Shown piece by piece: positions 33,343 through 45,527 of a stretch of DNA of 64,000 nucleotides. The translations under genes were made by a program, and so were the position numbers. Below the pieces are notes generated by a model, which saw only the letters and a list, made by a program, of their open reading frames with translations, had not been told where the DNA came from and did not search any database. The stretch is from Isoetes taiwanensis (taxonomy: Eukaryota; Streptophyta; Lycopodiopsida; Isoetales; Isoetaceae): positions 11,864,101 through 11,928,100 of the forward strand of contig JAJEKV010000015.1 of assembly GCA_021234155.1 (NCBI GenBank), written 5' to 3'. Position 1 is the first letter of the stretch. The number at the start of each line of letters is the position of its first letter.

Positions 33343-33535
33343 CCTATTCGTTGTAAAGAGACCCACCCTTCATGACAAGGATGTAGATCCATTGAATGTA
33401 GCAATAGAGATCACAAAATCTGTGGTGCCATCCATTGAACTTCCAATCCTATGCTAGTGTGCAGATAACATTGGTGACACAATAGGTGCATTTATTCAGA
33501 TGCCAAAGCAGGATGTAAGACTGGTTGGGACATGT
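33343..33535 (+). pseudogene. coding-like segment, possibly retroelement-derived
   Basis: One plus frame reads KRPTLHDKDVDPLNVAIEIT, KSVVPSIELPIL, a TAG, then ADNIGDTIGAFIQMPKQDVR. The IGDxIGxFI pattern faintly recalls plant LINE gag-like proteins. The in-frame stop and isolation suggest debris. Downstream, 33540-33710 holds two diverged copies of a unit ending ACAGAAGGTCTACAA. Confidence 0.2.
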
Positions 33536-33829
33536 TTTCTAAATATTCATGTATGTTACAAACATATGTATGATGTATGTATACTACTCGCATGTATCAA
33601 CACCCACAGAAGGTCTACAAATCTATTCATGTGTCTTAGATACATATGTATGCTACATGGATGTCGTACCCCTGTACCTAACATCTACAGAAGGTCTACA
33701 ATAAAAAAAATTCCAATTCAAAATGAAATTGTGCTTGGTAGGGGTTATTTTCGTGAGGCCTTATTAGATTTTGATGTGTTTGCATGCAGGAGCATCTCTC
33801 TTCCGATTAAGCAGCTTATAAATTTGTGA

Positions 33830-35100
33830 ATATTCCATGTGCAAAATGCTGTCCAACATTGTCCATGTTGTTTTAAGTGGAACTCTGAGAAGATTTTAGA
33901 GTTATCATTTTTATAACATTCAATTAAGTCTTGTCTTGTGTAGCCAGTTGTGATTTGTGGCGTGTAGGATGTCCATTGACGGCTTTGAATGGAATTTTTG
34001 TTGCAGCAAAGGATGATATTGATTGCTTTCCATATGAAAGCAAAGCTAATGATATTATCTTTCTCATCCATGTAAAGATTAAGGAGCTACCTTGCTCCCA
34101 AATAATTATTAGATAGATGGTGTTTTTACTTCATCCTACCAAATAATGACCATTCATTGAACTATTGTTGGAGAAGACTGAGTATAACACCTTCAAACTT
34201 GCGCAAATCTTCATCCCATTGCCTTTTGTACAACTGTTGGGTTTAAACTATCTATCTATCTATCTATCATTAAAAAATGCATTTCTGTAATCTAAGATTT
34301 TGGGATCTGCCAAGATAAAATTTAAGGAGACAGAACATATCTTTATGAATTGAAATATCTTCATTCATTGATCAATCTAACACACATAATATACGAATGC
34401 GTTGAAGCTCTTATCTAAACTGCAACTGTACGTACTGCATATTTCGTCACTTGTGGCTAAAATTGATAGAAAACAACTGACTCAAAGGTTTTTGCTTTTG
34501 CCAATGCTTGAACTATATCTGGCTTCCCTTTTCATATATGCAAGAGTGCAATAGCCAAACAAACATCTGGTATAAATTTTTGCCTGGGTATCTGAGAATG
34601 GAGTTTCTGCGTTCAAGAAGCTACAAAGACCATGGCTTCAATATTAGCTGTTTTGTATATTTTGAAACATGCCCTCGACAGTATTTTTGAATATCAGCCA
34701 TTGAGAGGTCCCTGACAAACAGATTGACTGACATGACATTGTTTTAGTTTTCATTTTTGCAAGCTAAGAGTTGAGGTTTACATATTAATCTATGAGGAAA
34801 TTCCTCCAGAAAATAGATAACAGATAATAAAAACTAAAATTTAGAAACCTGGATATTAGAGGAAAAACAACCAGATCTTCATATGGCACTTCAAATTCTA
34901 AAGTTCTTCAGATCAACGTGTCCATTACAACTTGAAAAAAAAGACTACCTGACTGCAAAGATATCATCTAATCAAGACCAGTTAACTAATCTAGCCTACT
35001 ATAACCATCAACCTAAATAAAGACACAGCTAGGTATCAAAGCCGAGAAAATAATGTCAGTTCCATCTGCCATATCCACCAAAAGGTGGCTTAGAAATCTG
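33830..35100. other. no gene recognised; (CTAT)n at 34246-34269
   Basis: AT-rich DNA with a short CTAT microsatellite. The right part (34.9-35.17 kb) would hold the 3' UTR of the cupin gene. Confidence 0.45.
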
Positions 35101-35174
35101 GAATGGAAAGTTAGCTTCTGGAAAAACTTCTTACAGGGGCCAAAAAAGGGATCATGATTTTTCTTTGATTTTCT

Positions 35175-35726
35175 TCATTTCTCGCCCAAGATTTCAGCAA
35201 TAGTCTTTCTGCCTGGTGGAATGGGAGGCATTTTACCTTCCATACTGGTACCATAATGATGCTCAATGCTATCACATAAATGATAATATTTCTCAACCGA
35301 TTCCATGCAATCCCAAGTGCAAGACATACCCTTTGGAAACATGGCAACATCTCCAGCTCGAAATTCCAAGTATTCTCCATCTGCATTATCGGGATACACC
35401 CTAACCCTTCCTTCAGTAAGATAGCACATTTCAGCCATATCATATTTCCAAGGGAATTTGCTTGCTTTGCAGCTCCATCTTTTCCAAGCAGGAACATCTA
35501 AATCTGCCATTCGATAAGCAGAAGGATTTACCTCTATACGAATGCCATATTTCTCGATCAGATGGGGCGCTGGAGGAGGTTTGGGAGGGTCCTGCATCCT
35601 CCGTCGAGAACTAGCAGACATATCCCTGGTAAATTTATATGCAGAAAAACCCTGTGCCGAACCTCCCATGCCCTTTCCGGCGAGGCCATGGCCGAGCTCC
35701 ACTCCTCTGCTGGCAAAGCGAAGCAT
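35175..35726 (-). CDS. cupin_3 (DUF861, RmlC-like) family protein, probable organelle targeting
   Basis: Single-exon ORF starting at ATG 35724-35726 (MLRFASRGVELGHG), 183 aa. The first 45 residues are Ser/Arg-rich, lack acids apart from a few, and end in SASSRRRMQ, which resembles a transit peptide. From about residue 55 a small cupin_3 domain is complete: GIRIEVNPSAYRMADLDVPA, KFPWKYDMAEMCYLTEGRVR, then GDVAMFPKGMSCTWDC. This matches plant relatives of the EutQ/DUF861 cupins, which are usually about 100-140 aa when untargeted. The family folds as a beta-barrel; the reaction in plants is not established. It lacks the multiple His ligands of oxygenase cupins. The frame is intact and compact, so this is likely a working gene or a recent retrocopy. 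An alternative upstream TTG start is not expected in a plant. Confidence 0.82.
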   Translation of the reverse strand: MLRFASRGVELGHGLAGKGMGGSAQGFSAYKFTRDMSASSRRRMQDPPKPPPAPHLIEKYGIRIEVNPSAYRMADLDVPAWKRWSCKASKFPWKYDMAEMCYLTEGRVRVYPDNADGEYLEFRAGDVAMFPKGMSCTWDCMESVEKYYHLCDSIEHHYGTSMEGKMPPIPPGRKTIAEILGEK

Positions 35727-35739
35727 GTTTCCAAGGCCC

Positions 35740-35754
35740 AAACCCTAAACCCTG
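35740..35754 (-). promoter_or_regulatory. telo-box upstream of the cupin gene
   Basis: AAACCCTAAACCCT lies 14-28 nt upstream of the cupin ATG. Telo-boxes (AAACCCTAA) are common in promoters and 5' leaders of plant housekeeping and ribosomal-protein genes. Confidence 0.5.
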
Positions 35755-36099
35755 GGGTTTAAATATAGGAACCTTACAAAAAAGACTGTACCTCAAAAGG
35801 AGACGTATATCATAACGTTTGCAATTCAAGGTTAGAGTTAGACTATGTTAATTACTTAAGATTTGCAATGGGTTAGTGGAGTATATTCGTATGAAAATAC
35901 GTTTAAAAAATGGCCTGGCATGTGTGGGCGAAGTGATAGGGGTTTAGGGTTTTTTGTTCTATGGTTATGCAGGCCGGATTTAGAAAGAATGGGAGGACAA
36001 AGTTAGGCCACGAGCTGCCTTATCCATTCCTGCTACCCTGTGACTGCCAGCAGAGGTGCCTAGTGCAGTCAATTTCTGGCTTGAAGTTCGCTATATAAT

Positions 36100-36302
36100 G
36101 GCTTTCCATGGGATGGAGAAGACTCAGAGCTGCTTCCGGCTTGTTGGCTGAGAGGCGATGGCAGCGACAAGGGTCGAAGATGGAGTTCACGCACAGTTTT
36201 TTTCAGAGCTTACACTCCTTTTCTGGAACCACGATGTGCTATAAAAGTGCGCCATGTCTTCAGAAGGGAAATACAGAAACTATATGTTACAATAGAATCT
36301 TT
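36100..36302 (+). repeat. interspersed repeat R1, copy B, left part (split by the LINE)
   Basis: Blocks match 25.97-26.19 kb: GGCGATGGCAG, GGTCGAAGATGGAGTTC, GTCTTCAGAAGGGAAATAC and TTACAATAGAATCT. The right part resumes at 42822 after the LINE. Confidence 0.6.
36287..36302. other. LINE target-site duplication, left copy
   Basis: TTACAATAGAATCTTT. It is repeated with one mismatch at 42806-42821 (TTACAATTGAATCTTT). The adjacent T-run (to 36311) is the LINE poly(A) tail seen from the opposite strand. Confidence 0.65.
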
Positions 36303-36803
36303 TTTTTTTTTAATTGAAGGCTATATATATTAGAGTATAGTTAAGTAGTACAAAACCCTTTTTTCAAGGGAAGATTAACCCTTATAAAGATGAACCCTTA
36401 TAAACAAGTATGTCTATGCAAAAAGAAAAGTAGCAGTGATATCAGAAAACAGAGGTCTGTGTGATGTAAGCATTGAGCTTAGTGGACTGTCCTGAGATTC
36501 AGGTTAGTGCATTTCCTCGCCTTCCCCTTGAAGATGGTATGGAAGACGCAGTAGACACAAATGCACGTGCTTGCCATAGCCATATTATATCTTCCTTTGG
36601 CATCCTTTGCTGTGCAGAGAAGCTCCCTTCTAACATCGTAATTCTGGTCACAGCAACAACCACATGTGCAGAGAGTTTCTGCGTGTACAGATATCTCCAC
36701 TGCTCCGAAAAAATTGATCCATTCGTGATTAATGTCAGCCTTGTTTTTCTTCCATTCAAGCCGCCTAGTCATAAGAAAAAGAGTATCTGCAAAATTAACC
36801 AAT

Positions 36804-39800
36804 TCACCCATTAATATTCATAATCCAATTGATGTCGTACAATACCTGTTTAATGATTCTTTCTGGGGGGATTATTTCACAATCAAAGATAAAGGTATTT
36901 CTTCCTTTCCAGATCCTCCAAAGGAGGATATAAATCCTCCAATCAGTCGGGTTGGTAGGCATAAAGAAGTCCTTTAGGCATAAAGCTACCAGGTTTTGGC
37001 CGAGAATATTAGAGGCTAGTTCAAGAACCCATTCTGACCAAAGGCATGATCTAAATAGGTGTTCCTCATCCTCTTTAGCAGCAAGGCATCTGTCACATAG
37101 ATCCGAGTTAGTCATTGATAATCGAAATCTCTTACAATTGGTCGCCAGGCCTTTGTGCCATAATTGCCACATAAAAGCCTTGATCTTTGGGTTGATCGGG
37201 CTCCTCCACATAAAATCCAAGTTCTTTCTGGCTGTGTCAGGGGAGACTCCCCATTTTAGGTGAATAGTGATTTCCTGTTGACTCATCAAGAACCTATAGG
37301 CGAGATTAACAGTATAACCAGTTTTACCTTTGTGATTCCAGGGGTCAGGAGAGTGAGACCAATTGCCCTGCAAGACAATATTAATAATAGCTTCATATAG
37401 CATTCTAGAGTGATTATCCTCTTCAGCAAGCATAGAGTTCTGGAAAAGGATAATGCCATTGTCATCAAAGAGATGGCTGATAAGAGTAATCCCTTTATTC
37501 TTCCATAATTTGGCCTGTTCTGGAAAATGGCAAGCCAGGCATAAGTTAGGGTTATCAAGGATTAAGGCTGGGTTCCAGAAGATGGATTGCTCCATAGAGA
37601 GGCCTTTCTCCCAAGTATACATCTGTCTAACCTCCATCCAAGCATGGATCCATTTCCTGATTAAACCTGGAATAGTCGCAGGGATAGAGAAAGGAAAAAA
37701 GATGGAGTAGGGTAACTCCATTTTGAGGATCCTCCAACCATACGGATGGCATTTGTTGATGTAGTGCCTAATCAAAATTGAAATAGGATGCTTAATTCTG
37801 TCATAACAGGCCCTGTGAAAATATTTGGCAGCTAAAGCTAAACCCTGCTTTCTAATGTTCATGGTACCCAGACCACCATTCTTTTTGGGTTTGCAACATT
37901 CCTCCATCGAGACCGGATGCACACGCAATAAACCTGCCAATAATACTTTGAAGCTTGTTAGTTACCTTTTTGGGGGCCAGAATGACCGAGGATTGGTAAA
38001 CCTGAGAAGAAGATATAACAAAGTTGGCAATTATGGCTCTGCCATTTTTAGAAAGATATTTAGAATTTAAGGAGTCGACTTTTTTATAGAATTTATCAAT
38101 AATATCCAGCCATAGATCAGAGGCATTGCTTCTAATGGCAAAGGGGATCCCTAAAATCTTAGATTTAGTGCAGGGGGGAAAATACTTACAACCAAAGAGG
38201 TCAGCTGCTTGAGTACCTTTGTCGATCTCCCTAGATTGAATGGCAGATTTAAGAGGGTTAATTCTGCATCCTGAAGCTTGACCAAAATCTTGAAGAAATC
38301 TCTGGATGTTGATGATGGAATTATTGTCCATTGAGGTCAAAATGAAAGTATCATCAGCAAAATGTCCGTTGAGAATTTAGTCCACCTGGGGATTGTCAGG
38401 GAGCTGAAGACCTTTAACGGACTTGTTATTCTTGGCATCTTCCAATCTGCTATGTAAGGCTTCCATAACAATTAAAAAGAGAAAGGGTGCAAGAGGACAA
38501 CCTTGTTTTACCCCTCTTTGGATGGAGAAGAAGGGGCTGGTCTCACCATTTATGAGAAAACTGCAGATCTAGAGTTGTTAAGAATAGCTTTAAATATACC
38601 AATGCTTTCCTCACTAAAGCCAAGAGCCCTGCAACTTTTATGAAGAAATTTCCAGCTAACGGTGTCAAAGGCCTTTGTGATATCCAGCTTAAGAAGGGCT
38701 ATATCTTGCTTGGAGTCTTTAGCCCACTGGAGTCCTAGAATAGCAGTCACCACGTTATCCAAGATAAACCTGTCTTTGAGGTAGGCAGATTGGGTACTAC
38801 TAATAACCGAGTCCAAAACCTTTTTGAGTCTGGCAGCAATGGCTCCTGCAATTATCTTGTAAATAACATTAGTTAGAGAGATGGGTCTGTAATCAGCAAA
38901 AGAAGTGGGGAAATCAATTTTAGGGATAAGCGTGATGAGGCTGGTATTGATTCGAGCATCCAGGCGCTTGGTAATTCTGAATTCATTGGCTAACATGGTG
39001 ACACCTTCGTGAAGGATAGGCCAGGCCTTTTTAAAGAACTCAAATGCAGAGGCCATCGTGCCCGTGGGTTTTGCCATTGTCCATACCCATGACCACTTTT
39101 TAAGCTCACACTGCGTGAAAGGGGAGGAGATCATCTCATTCACGCGCTAACTTTACTTTCTAAATTAATAAAGGTATCCATCACAAAGATTCAGGTAATC
39201 GCGATTGGTACCCATAATATTAGTGAAATGATCTACAGCCGCTATCTTGAGATCATTGTCACCAGAGATAATAGAATCACCAACTTTAACCTCATGAATC
39301 TGATTTCTCTTGATTCTGGTTTTGGCCTTGATGAAGAAGTATTTAGAGTTGCATCTTTCGTCTTCTTTTAGCTCCTTGACTTTGGCTTTCATTTTCCATC
39401 CTCTTGCAATGTCGAGCTCTGCTTTTTCAATCTGGATCTTTATTTCATCCCCGCTGATCAATGGGAGGAGCTAAGCCTATTTCTAAGGGAGGCTAAATTT
39501 GCCTGGCTTCGATAGTGGATCTCCTTGCCCCATACTTTTAACCAACATTTGATATGCTTAGCCAGATTAATCCACCACCACATCCAACCACTGTCTCCAG
39601 CAGGTTTGGGATGGCAGTTAGATATGTCTTAGAGCTTGGTGAGGAAATCTTCATGGTCTAGAAGGTTGACATTCATCTTAAAAAAAGAACTTCCTAATAT
39701 TATGAATGTCTATATCACCTATATTAATCAGCTGAGGGTAGTGATCAGAGAGGGTATAGCCAGTAAGATTATCAACCCTACTACTATTGTTCCACAGGTT

Positions 39801-40436
39801 TTCACTGAGATAAAATCTGTCATGCAAGCAGCAAATAGGGTTAGCTCTATGATCTGACCAGCTGAAAGAGTTGGGTTTGGTTGTAGCCAGCCTGAGATTG
39901 TGGGTAGACAGAAGGTTGGCCCAGGCACACATCTCTTGAGGCAGAAGAGGCTTAAAATTTCTATTTTTCATATAGCTGTCAGTAACCATATTGAAGTCAC
40001 CACCTATCAACAAATCATCAATATCTAAGCTGGCTAAGCTAGAGCTAATTTTATTCCAAATCAAAGTTCTGTCAAAAGGATTATGATAAGAGTAAACATT
40101 AACTATAGCAATCTTACCCGACCCGAGCTTGCAAACCAAGATTTGCCATCTACCATTGTTGTCATGAATCATATGGTCAATTTGTAAATCATTTTTCTGA
40201 TTCCATGCAATAGCTATTCCTGCAGAAGAGTCATTAGCACTGATAGACCAAGTCTTAAAATTTGGGGGGAGAGCTCTGGAGATGATGATATTATGGTTGG
40301 GATCATGAATCTTATGCTCCTGGATGAGCAGGATATCAGGGTTGAGGGAAGACAGGCAAACTTTTAAACGCCCCCCCTTGATAGGATTGTTGATTCCCTG
40401 GAGATTCCAGGTGATGATTCTTAAAGATTTATACAT
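36804..40436 (-). pseudogene. LINE ORF2: endonuclease, reverse transcriptase, zf-RVT
   Basis: The N-terminal apurinic-type endonuclease (40436-39678) shows ITWNLQGINN, ILLIQEHKI with the catalytic Glu, LLIGGDFNMV and LSDHYPQLI. After a damaged spacer, 39461-39165 keeps KAELDIARGWKMKAKVKELK and SKYFFIKAKTRIKRNQIHEV. Reverse transcriptase (39143-38340) has SLITLIPK, FADYRPISLTNVIYKIIAG, AYLKDRFILDNV and LLKLDITKAFDTVSW. The FADDT catalytic motif lies near 38348-38362, with a stop just before it. 38340-36804 carries the thumb, then a zf-RVT domain (WRSPINPKIKAFMWQLWHKG, CDRCLAAKEDEEHLFRSC). Frames change several times, so it is inactive. Confidence 0.85.
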
Positions 40437-40751
40437 TAATAATTATAGAAACTTTTTGTCCATCCTAGAACGAATGGTAGAATTTCTGGGGCTGATCCTA
40501 GGATTTTTTCCGGCCCCTGCCTCTTTTATTTGTTATCTGCTTCCATCCTTCATCATCACAAGAATGTAAGAATTCGTCCTCAGGGCTATAATTCACGGAG
40601 TCAACTTCAGATTGGTAATCTTCTTTGAGAGATAAGGAGGGTCATAATACCAGTTTTAACCTTTATCTCCATGTTGATATTCCTAAGGAAGAAATTCCAA
40701 TTATTATCAAAATAAGGAGAGTTAGGCTCGGTATAAAGAGAGAACTCACTT

Positions 40752-42335
40752 CTATCCTCCTCCTGTGGCCTGGGATAACTTCATTAGTGGCTCATGGTTA
40801 TAGTCAACCCGACTCTCGCGCTTTCTTTTTGGGCACCATTCTTGTCTGGTGATGAGAGGAGGTTTGATATTAAGGGGTTCTTTATCACAAGAAGGAGGCC
40901 CCTTTTCTGAGTTTCTGAGGACCGGGAGTTTGGAATAAACAATATCAAGGTCCATAAATCTGTCCTTTGCAAGTTTAGTTTTAACCCTCCTCAGCCATTT
41001 AGAGTTAATCTCCTTGGAAATGCAGACTGAAGGAAAGTTAGTCTGAGGGATGCTAATGGATATGATTTCTCCAAGATTACCCGAAATAGCCTTAAGGTGA
41101 GATAGAGTCCATAAAGCAAGAGGCAAATTGGGTAAAGTGATCCAAGTGGAGGTAGAAATATGATCGGTATTACCTGGGGTAAAAAGCGGGTTCCATCGCA
41201 TAATATAGAAATCATTGTTACTAATTTTACCCAGCTTCTTTTTTAGAATGTAGGTAACACTAAAATTATCTCTGCATAAAATTTGGAATGTTTTGTTATC
41301 AATTTTGAGCAGAGAAAGAATGGGGATCTTATGGGTTTTGGTAAACCAGAATTTAAGGGCAGTTAATGGGGAAGTGGATGATCAAGCCTTTCTCAGAGTA
41401 TAAATTAACAGCCGTAGAGTCTTGGATACCCGAGAGATCTAAATAATCCGAATTAGCTTTAGAATTAACAATAGGGTTATCACAAGAAACTATGTTAAGC
41501 AAAGCATTTTTATAAGAAGGAAGAACTTGACCTTTAGCTTTGTCGCTTTTGCCCAGAACAGGAATCCGGTTACTGACACTCTGATCTCCAACGATGGTAC
41601 CTGGCTTGCTCATACCGCAGTTATTTAAGCTTTCGCAGTTCTTACAATCGCATTGGTTCGTCTGAAGAGGATTAAAATAACCATTTGAGTCTCTGATTTT
41701 GCTGCATTAGTATCTTTTTTGAGCCTGGTCTGGAAGATGCCATATTCCTGAGAGACGTCTCCTAAGATCAAATCCGCTACCAAGGAAGCTTGCCGAGAGC
41801 CCTGCTTATGGTGACTTTCACGACATGGTCCTCCGCTTCTCCCATCTCTTTGATCAGCTTTGATTGAAGCTTTGAGTTCCATTTCGTGTTCTCTAAGTCA
41901 ACTAGAGTATTTTTTGCAAATTGAGGAGCTCGTTCATGGATTTCTGAAAAACATTGTTCTTGAGGCTGCAACAGTCTGCTTCAGAGTGACCTTGCTTAAC
42001 CATTATTCTCTTACAAATATTTCTGGCCCATTTTTGAAGAAGTTCAAGGAAATTCCATGCCCGGCCTCGGCCGTTAGCTCTTCCAAATAAGTATAATCCT
42101 TTCTCCAAAGCTTTCATTTTATCTAGGGTTTCACAAATAACACCGTCCCCAGCACATCCATGCAGACCGCAGCCGCTCTTTGCTGATCTTGTATTATCGC
42201 AAAGGTCATATACATGATTTTCATTTTTCCCCACACCTTATCATTTTTGCTATCCAGCCAAAAAATCTGCGTCCATTCTCCATCTTCAATGATCTTTAGC
42301 CTTTTCTCTTTCAATTGGGTTTGTGGAAGGCTCAA
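40752..42335 (-). pseudogene. LINE ORF1 (gag-like, DUF4283-type)
   Basis: Three frames cover it. The first part (42335-41902) has EDGEWTQIFWLDSKNDKVWG and LYLFGRANGRGRAWNFLELL, which follow the GRGWxxF pattern of plant LINE nucleocapsid-like proteins. A middle part with Lys/Glu-rich helices lies at 41971-41353. The third part (41201-40752) contains MRWNPLFTPG, TWITLPNLPLALWTLSHLKA and ISGNLGEIISI, the typical DUF4283 segment before the missing or decayed zinc knuckle. The frames do not join, so the gene is broken. Confidence 0.6.
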
Positions 42336-42805
42336 GCTATTTTTCTCTGCTTTTGCTTGCCATTCTTAGTTCTCTCCCCGCGAATCTCCACACTAAAATC
42401 AGAATCGCTGAAAAATCAGGCGTGCCTGAGGTCAAGAAGTCCGGCCCAAAGTATGGGTTCAATCCCGAATCTTTCCAGAACCGAGATTTGAAAAAGGTTT
42501 CGAGAAAATCTCCCTAAAGCAAGGTAGCCCGAATTATGGGCAGAAACTCTTAAAGAACCTACTCTATCAAGGCACAGGATACAAAGGAAATGACTGCCCA
42601 AACCAGATCTGCTAAATCCTATTCTAGTCCTTGAATTGTACGTTTGAATGATAAACTATCTATTGCCGCAAATAAATACGCCATAGTCAAGGGATGTTCG
42701 AAGCCTGCACTCGAGAACAAATTTCCAAGAAGGCCTCATCCATCGTCCCTGGTTTTGCATCTGAAGTTTAGGTGCGCAAATGAGCTTCAACGCTCATCTC
42801 TAATC

Positions 42806-43025
42806 TTACAATTGAATCTTTATGTAAGGTAATACAGGTTTCTAGTTTTATTTATTTGTGTGTTTGTAAGAGGGTTAGGCTGGAGGCCTAGCTGCATGCC
42901 AAATTTTGTAGTATGAAGGTTCTTGTTGTTTTCCTTAAAGCATCATTCTTAGGCCTCTCTGGTGCTGCCAAATTTGGCAGGGGTTCAATTCCCCTGTGTG
43001 TTGTGTGCGATAAAATCATGGATTG
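42806..43025 (+). repeat. right LINE target duplication plus R1 copy B, right part
   Basis: 42806-42821 is the right target-site duplication. From 42822, AAGGTAATACAGGTTTCTAG and following blocks (AGGCCTA.CTGCATG, GGGGTTCAATTCCCC) match copy A at 26.2-26.37 kb, restoring the repeat interrupted by the LINE. Confidence 0.65.
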
Positions 43026-43029
43026 TATG

Positions 43030-44490
43030 TGGCACCTGGGCCAGCCCTTTTGCTTGGATTGATGCTCATCCTTGGTGGATGTCATTTTGGTGAAGCATTC
43101 TATACATCTTCTTTATAGATCATATCACCCTTCCGTGGGGGCAAGGCTTCGTGAAGAAGTCACTGCCAGTAGATGGAAGGCGGTTTGTATATTGGAAGTC
43201 AACTATGTATTTGTTTCATTCCTAAGTTTTTCTTGACCCTAAAGAATAGAGCCATATAAGTGTTTGACCCCGTCAAGCGCTTCAATGTGGGGACAGGATC
43301 CCACGTCTTGGCATATCCCAGGGAATATCCTTGCATCTAACGGTCCAAATTTAATTATACATGCGTTCAATGATAATTCATATCCATAAAGTTTGACCAA
43401 GGTTTTGGTTGGATTGATTTGATGATGGTCAACAACACTAGTTTCAAGAAAGCACATGGGATTTGTAGTTTGTTGAAGTTTTAGTAGTTAGAATCTCTTC
43501 ACCTGGAGATAGCATTTATGGATTTCTTTTGCAATGCTTTTAGAAATATTAAGACTCATGAAAGTCTTAACTACTTGAAAAATGCCTTATAATGAAAGAT
43601 TTAGGAGTTCTCATAGTAAAACATAAAGGAAGATAATAGATACCAGAGCTATAGCAGTTCTTACTCATGGCAGAGGAAGGGACATGTAGGTGTCGGTCCA
43701 GTCACAAATGATGAGGACGAGTGGCATTCTAATCCAGAAGTGGAAGATGAGGTGCCCACTCCACTAGCCTCTCCAAGATAACAAGGTTTAAAATGAAACG
43801 CACTTATTTAAGAAGTGTGTTTGAAAGATTCCTTTATAAAAATTGAAAACTTGAAAAAAACAGACAAAATAGGGAGCAAAATAGATTGTTGAGCAATTAG
43901 CATTCGGAATACCCCCAAAAAAGTAACATTTTTGAAGCCTTTTCATTTTTAAAAGAGGGCAAAAAAAAAAAATGCTTGTTTTGAGGAGAGAGACATTAAT
44001 TTTGAAAACTCAATAAGTACTTATTGTTGAAAATAGAAGGAAATATAGTTGGTCTTTTTGCAAGCTTAATATAAGTACTAATAAAATCAAACATAGGAAA
44101 GACAAAGAGTGTGAAATCATGGAGCAAGAAAGAGTTGTTCTAATTAAGCATTGTTGAAGAGACAAAGCTTTCAGTTTCAAAATTTTCATCAAAATATATT
44201 ATAATTCTTAGCACTTAGTTTACAATGAAAGTAGTTTATAATTCTGTCTGTATAAACTCATACCTAAGGTGGGGAGGTGGTTCTTCCCACCCACGTGACT
44301 CTCGCACTCTTTAGGATCCGGCTCTTTATGAGGACATAACAAATGAGACACCTACTTCTGATTCCAATCCCACCGGGCGCAGGGCGTGTTTCTTCCTCGC
44401 ACAGCTCCACAGTGCCTGTGTCGACAAACTCCACCTCCTCATCTTTTCTCCCCGTAATAGGAGGCTGGATTTCTGTGTAGGTGCCGCTAA
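43030..44490. other. no gene recognised
   Basis: AT-rich DNA with short A-runs near 43900-43975. A minus ORF at 44264-44563 has no recognised domain and crosses the CACTA end. Confidence 0.45.
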
Positions 44491-44650
44491 CACTACAAGA
44501 GGATGGGGAGTATAGTGTCAACCCTTGTGACAAGTTATAAGTGTAGTGACAATCTTGTGTCAACTGCTACTATCTTGACACAAAGTGCTTGTGTTGTGTC
44601 AAATTTATGTCTAGTGCATAGTGTCAAATATATCGTCCAATGCAATGACA
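44491..44650. repeat. CACTA terminus and subterminal TTGTGTCAA repeats
   Basis: After CACTACAAGA, the words GTGTCAA / TTGACAC occur on both strands at least six times (AGTGTCAACC, TTGTGTCAACT, CTTGACACAA, TTGTGTCAAAT, AGTGTCAAAT). Such subterminal arrays bind the transposase-associated protein in CACTA elements. Confidence 0.8.
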
Positions 44651-45527
44651 TCCTTTTGTCAACTTTTTATCACAATTTAAGTGGGTTATTGCAACAATTT
44701 TTTAACAATATTATAACTAAGATGTAACTACCTCTTCTTATGGCTTGTAACAAAATGGTATCTGAATTTTTATCTAATATTTCAACCGAATTGTGAGGAG
44801 CACTTGTCCAATTTAAATGGGTTGTTGCAACGATTTTTAAACAATAGTATAACTAAGTTGCTACAACATTTTCTTAAGACTTATAACAGAATGCCATCAC
44901 ATTTTATATCTAGTAATTCATGAAAATTGTGTTGTGTATCCATACATAAAATATAGTACTGCACCAAGGGATATTACTTGGTATGATTTGGATATCCGAG
45001 AACTAGCTGGATGAAGAGGAATAGTAATTGGTGAAGAGTTAGCAATATGGACAAGGGAGCAAACCTATCGAACGACAAGACTCATCAAATACGAGATACT
45101 TGTAATGTACATAACATATAATACAATCAAACTCTAGGAATAGAGTTAAATGATGAATAAATGAATTAATAGAATTCAAAAAGGTGAAAAAAATGCCACT
45201 TCAATCTAGACTGCTCTTGTATAGGCTGCATCTCGACTAATGCTTCTCTCTGTTCTCAACGGATGGAATGAGAAAGCGATGCTTTCCTTGAAGAACGATC
45301 TCGAAGGACGAGTGTGGAAAGAAGAGGGACTTGTAGCTTCTCAAAATATACAAGGCATTATAGTTCAATAATTTAGAGATGACAAATTTGAAAAGAAAAC
45401 ACTCAAGATCAAATAAACTAAACCATAATAGTAATAGTAATATAAGATTACAAAGTTGATTATTCATGTGTGAACACATCAACTTGTTCGCCTAGATCAT
45501 GCTCAATGTCATCTATCTCATCGTCGT

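Larger units (their letters stand above)
36303..42805 (-). mobile_element. L1-type (plant) LINE, about 6.5 kb, decayed
   Basis: Minus-strand retrotransposon. The poly(A) tail is the T-run at 36303-36311, next to the left target duplication; the 5' end abuts the right duplication at 42806. An ORF1 region (40.75-42.34 kb) precedes ORF2 (36.8-40.4 kb) with endonuclease, reverse transcriptase and zf-RVT. About 6.5 kb is full length for plant L1. Several frameshifts and stops show that it cannot move by itself. It interrupts an R1 repeat. Confidence 0.82.

Noticed and set aside
36473-36814. Overlapping ORFs just downstream of LINE ORF2
   Set aside because: They lie in the LINE 3' region between the ORF2 stop and the poly(A) tail and have no recognised domain.
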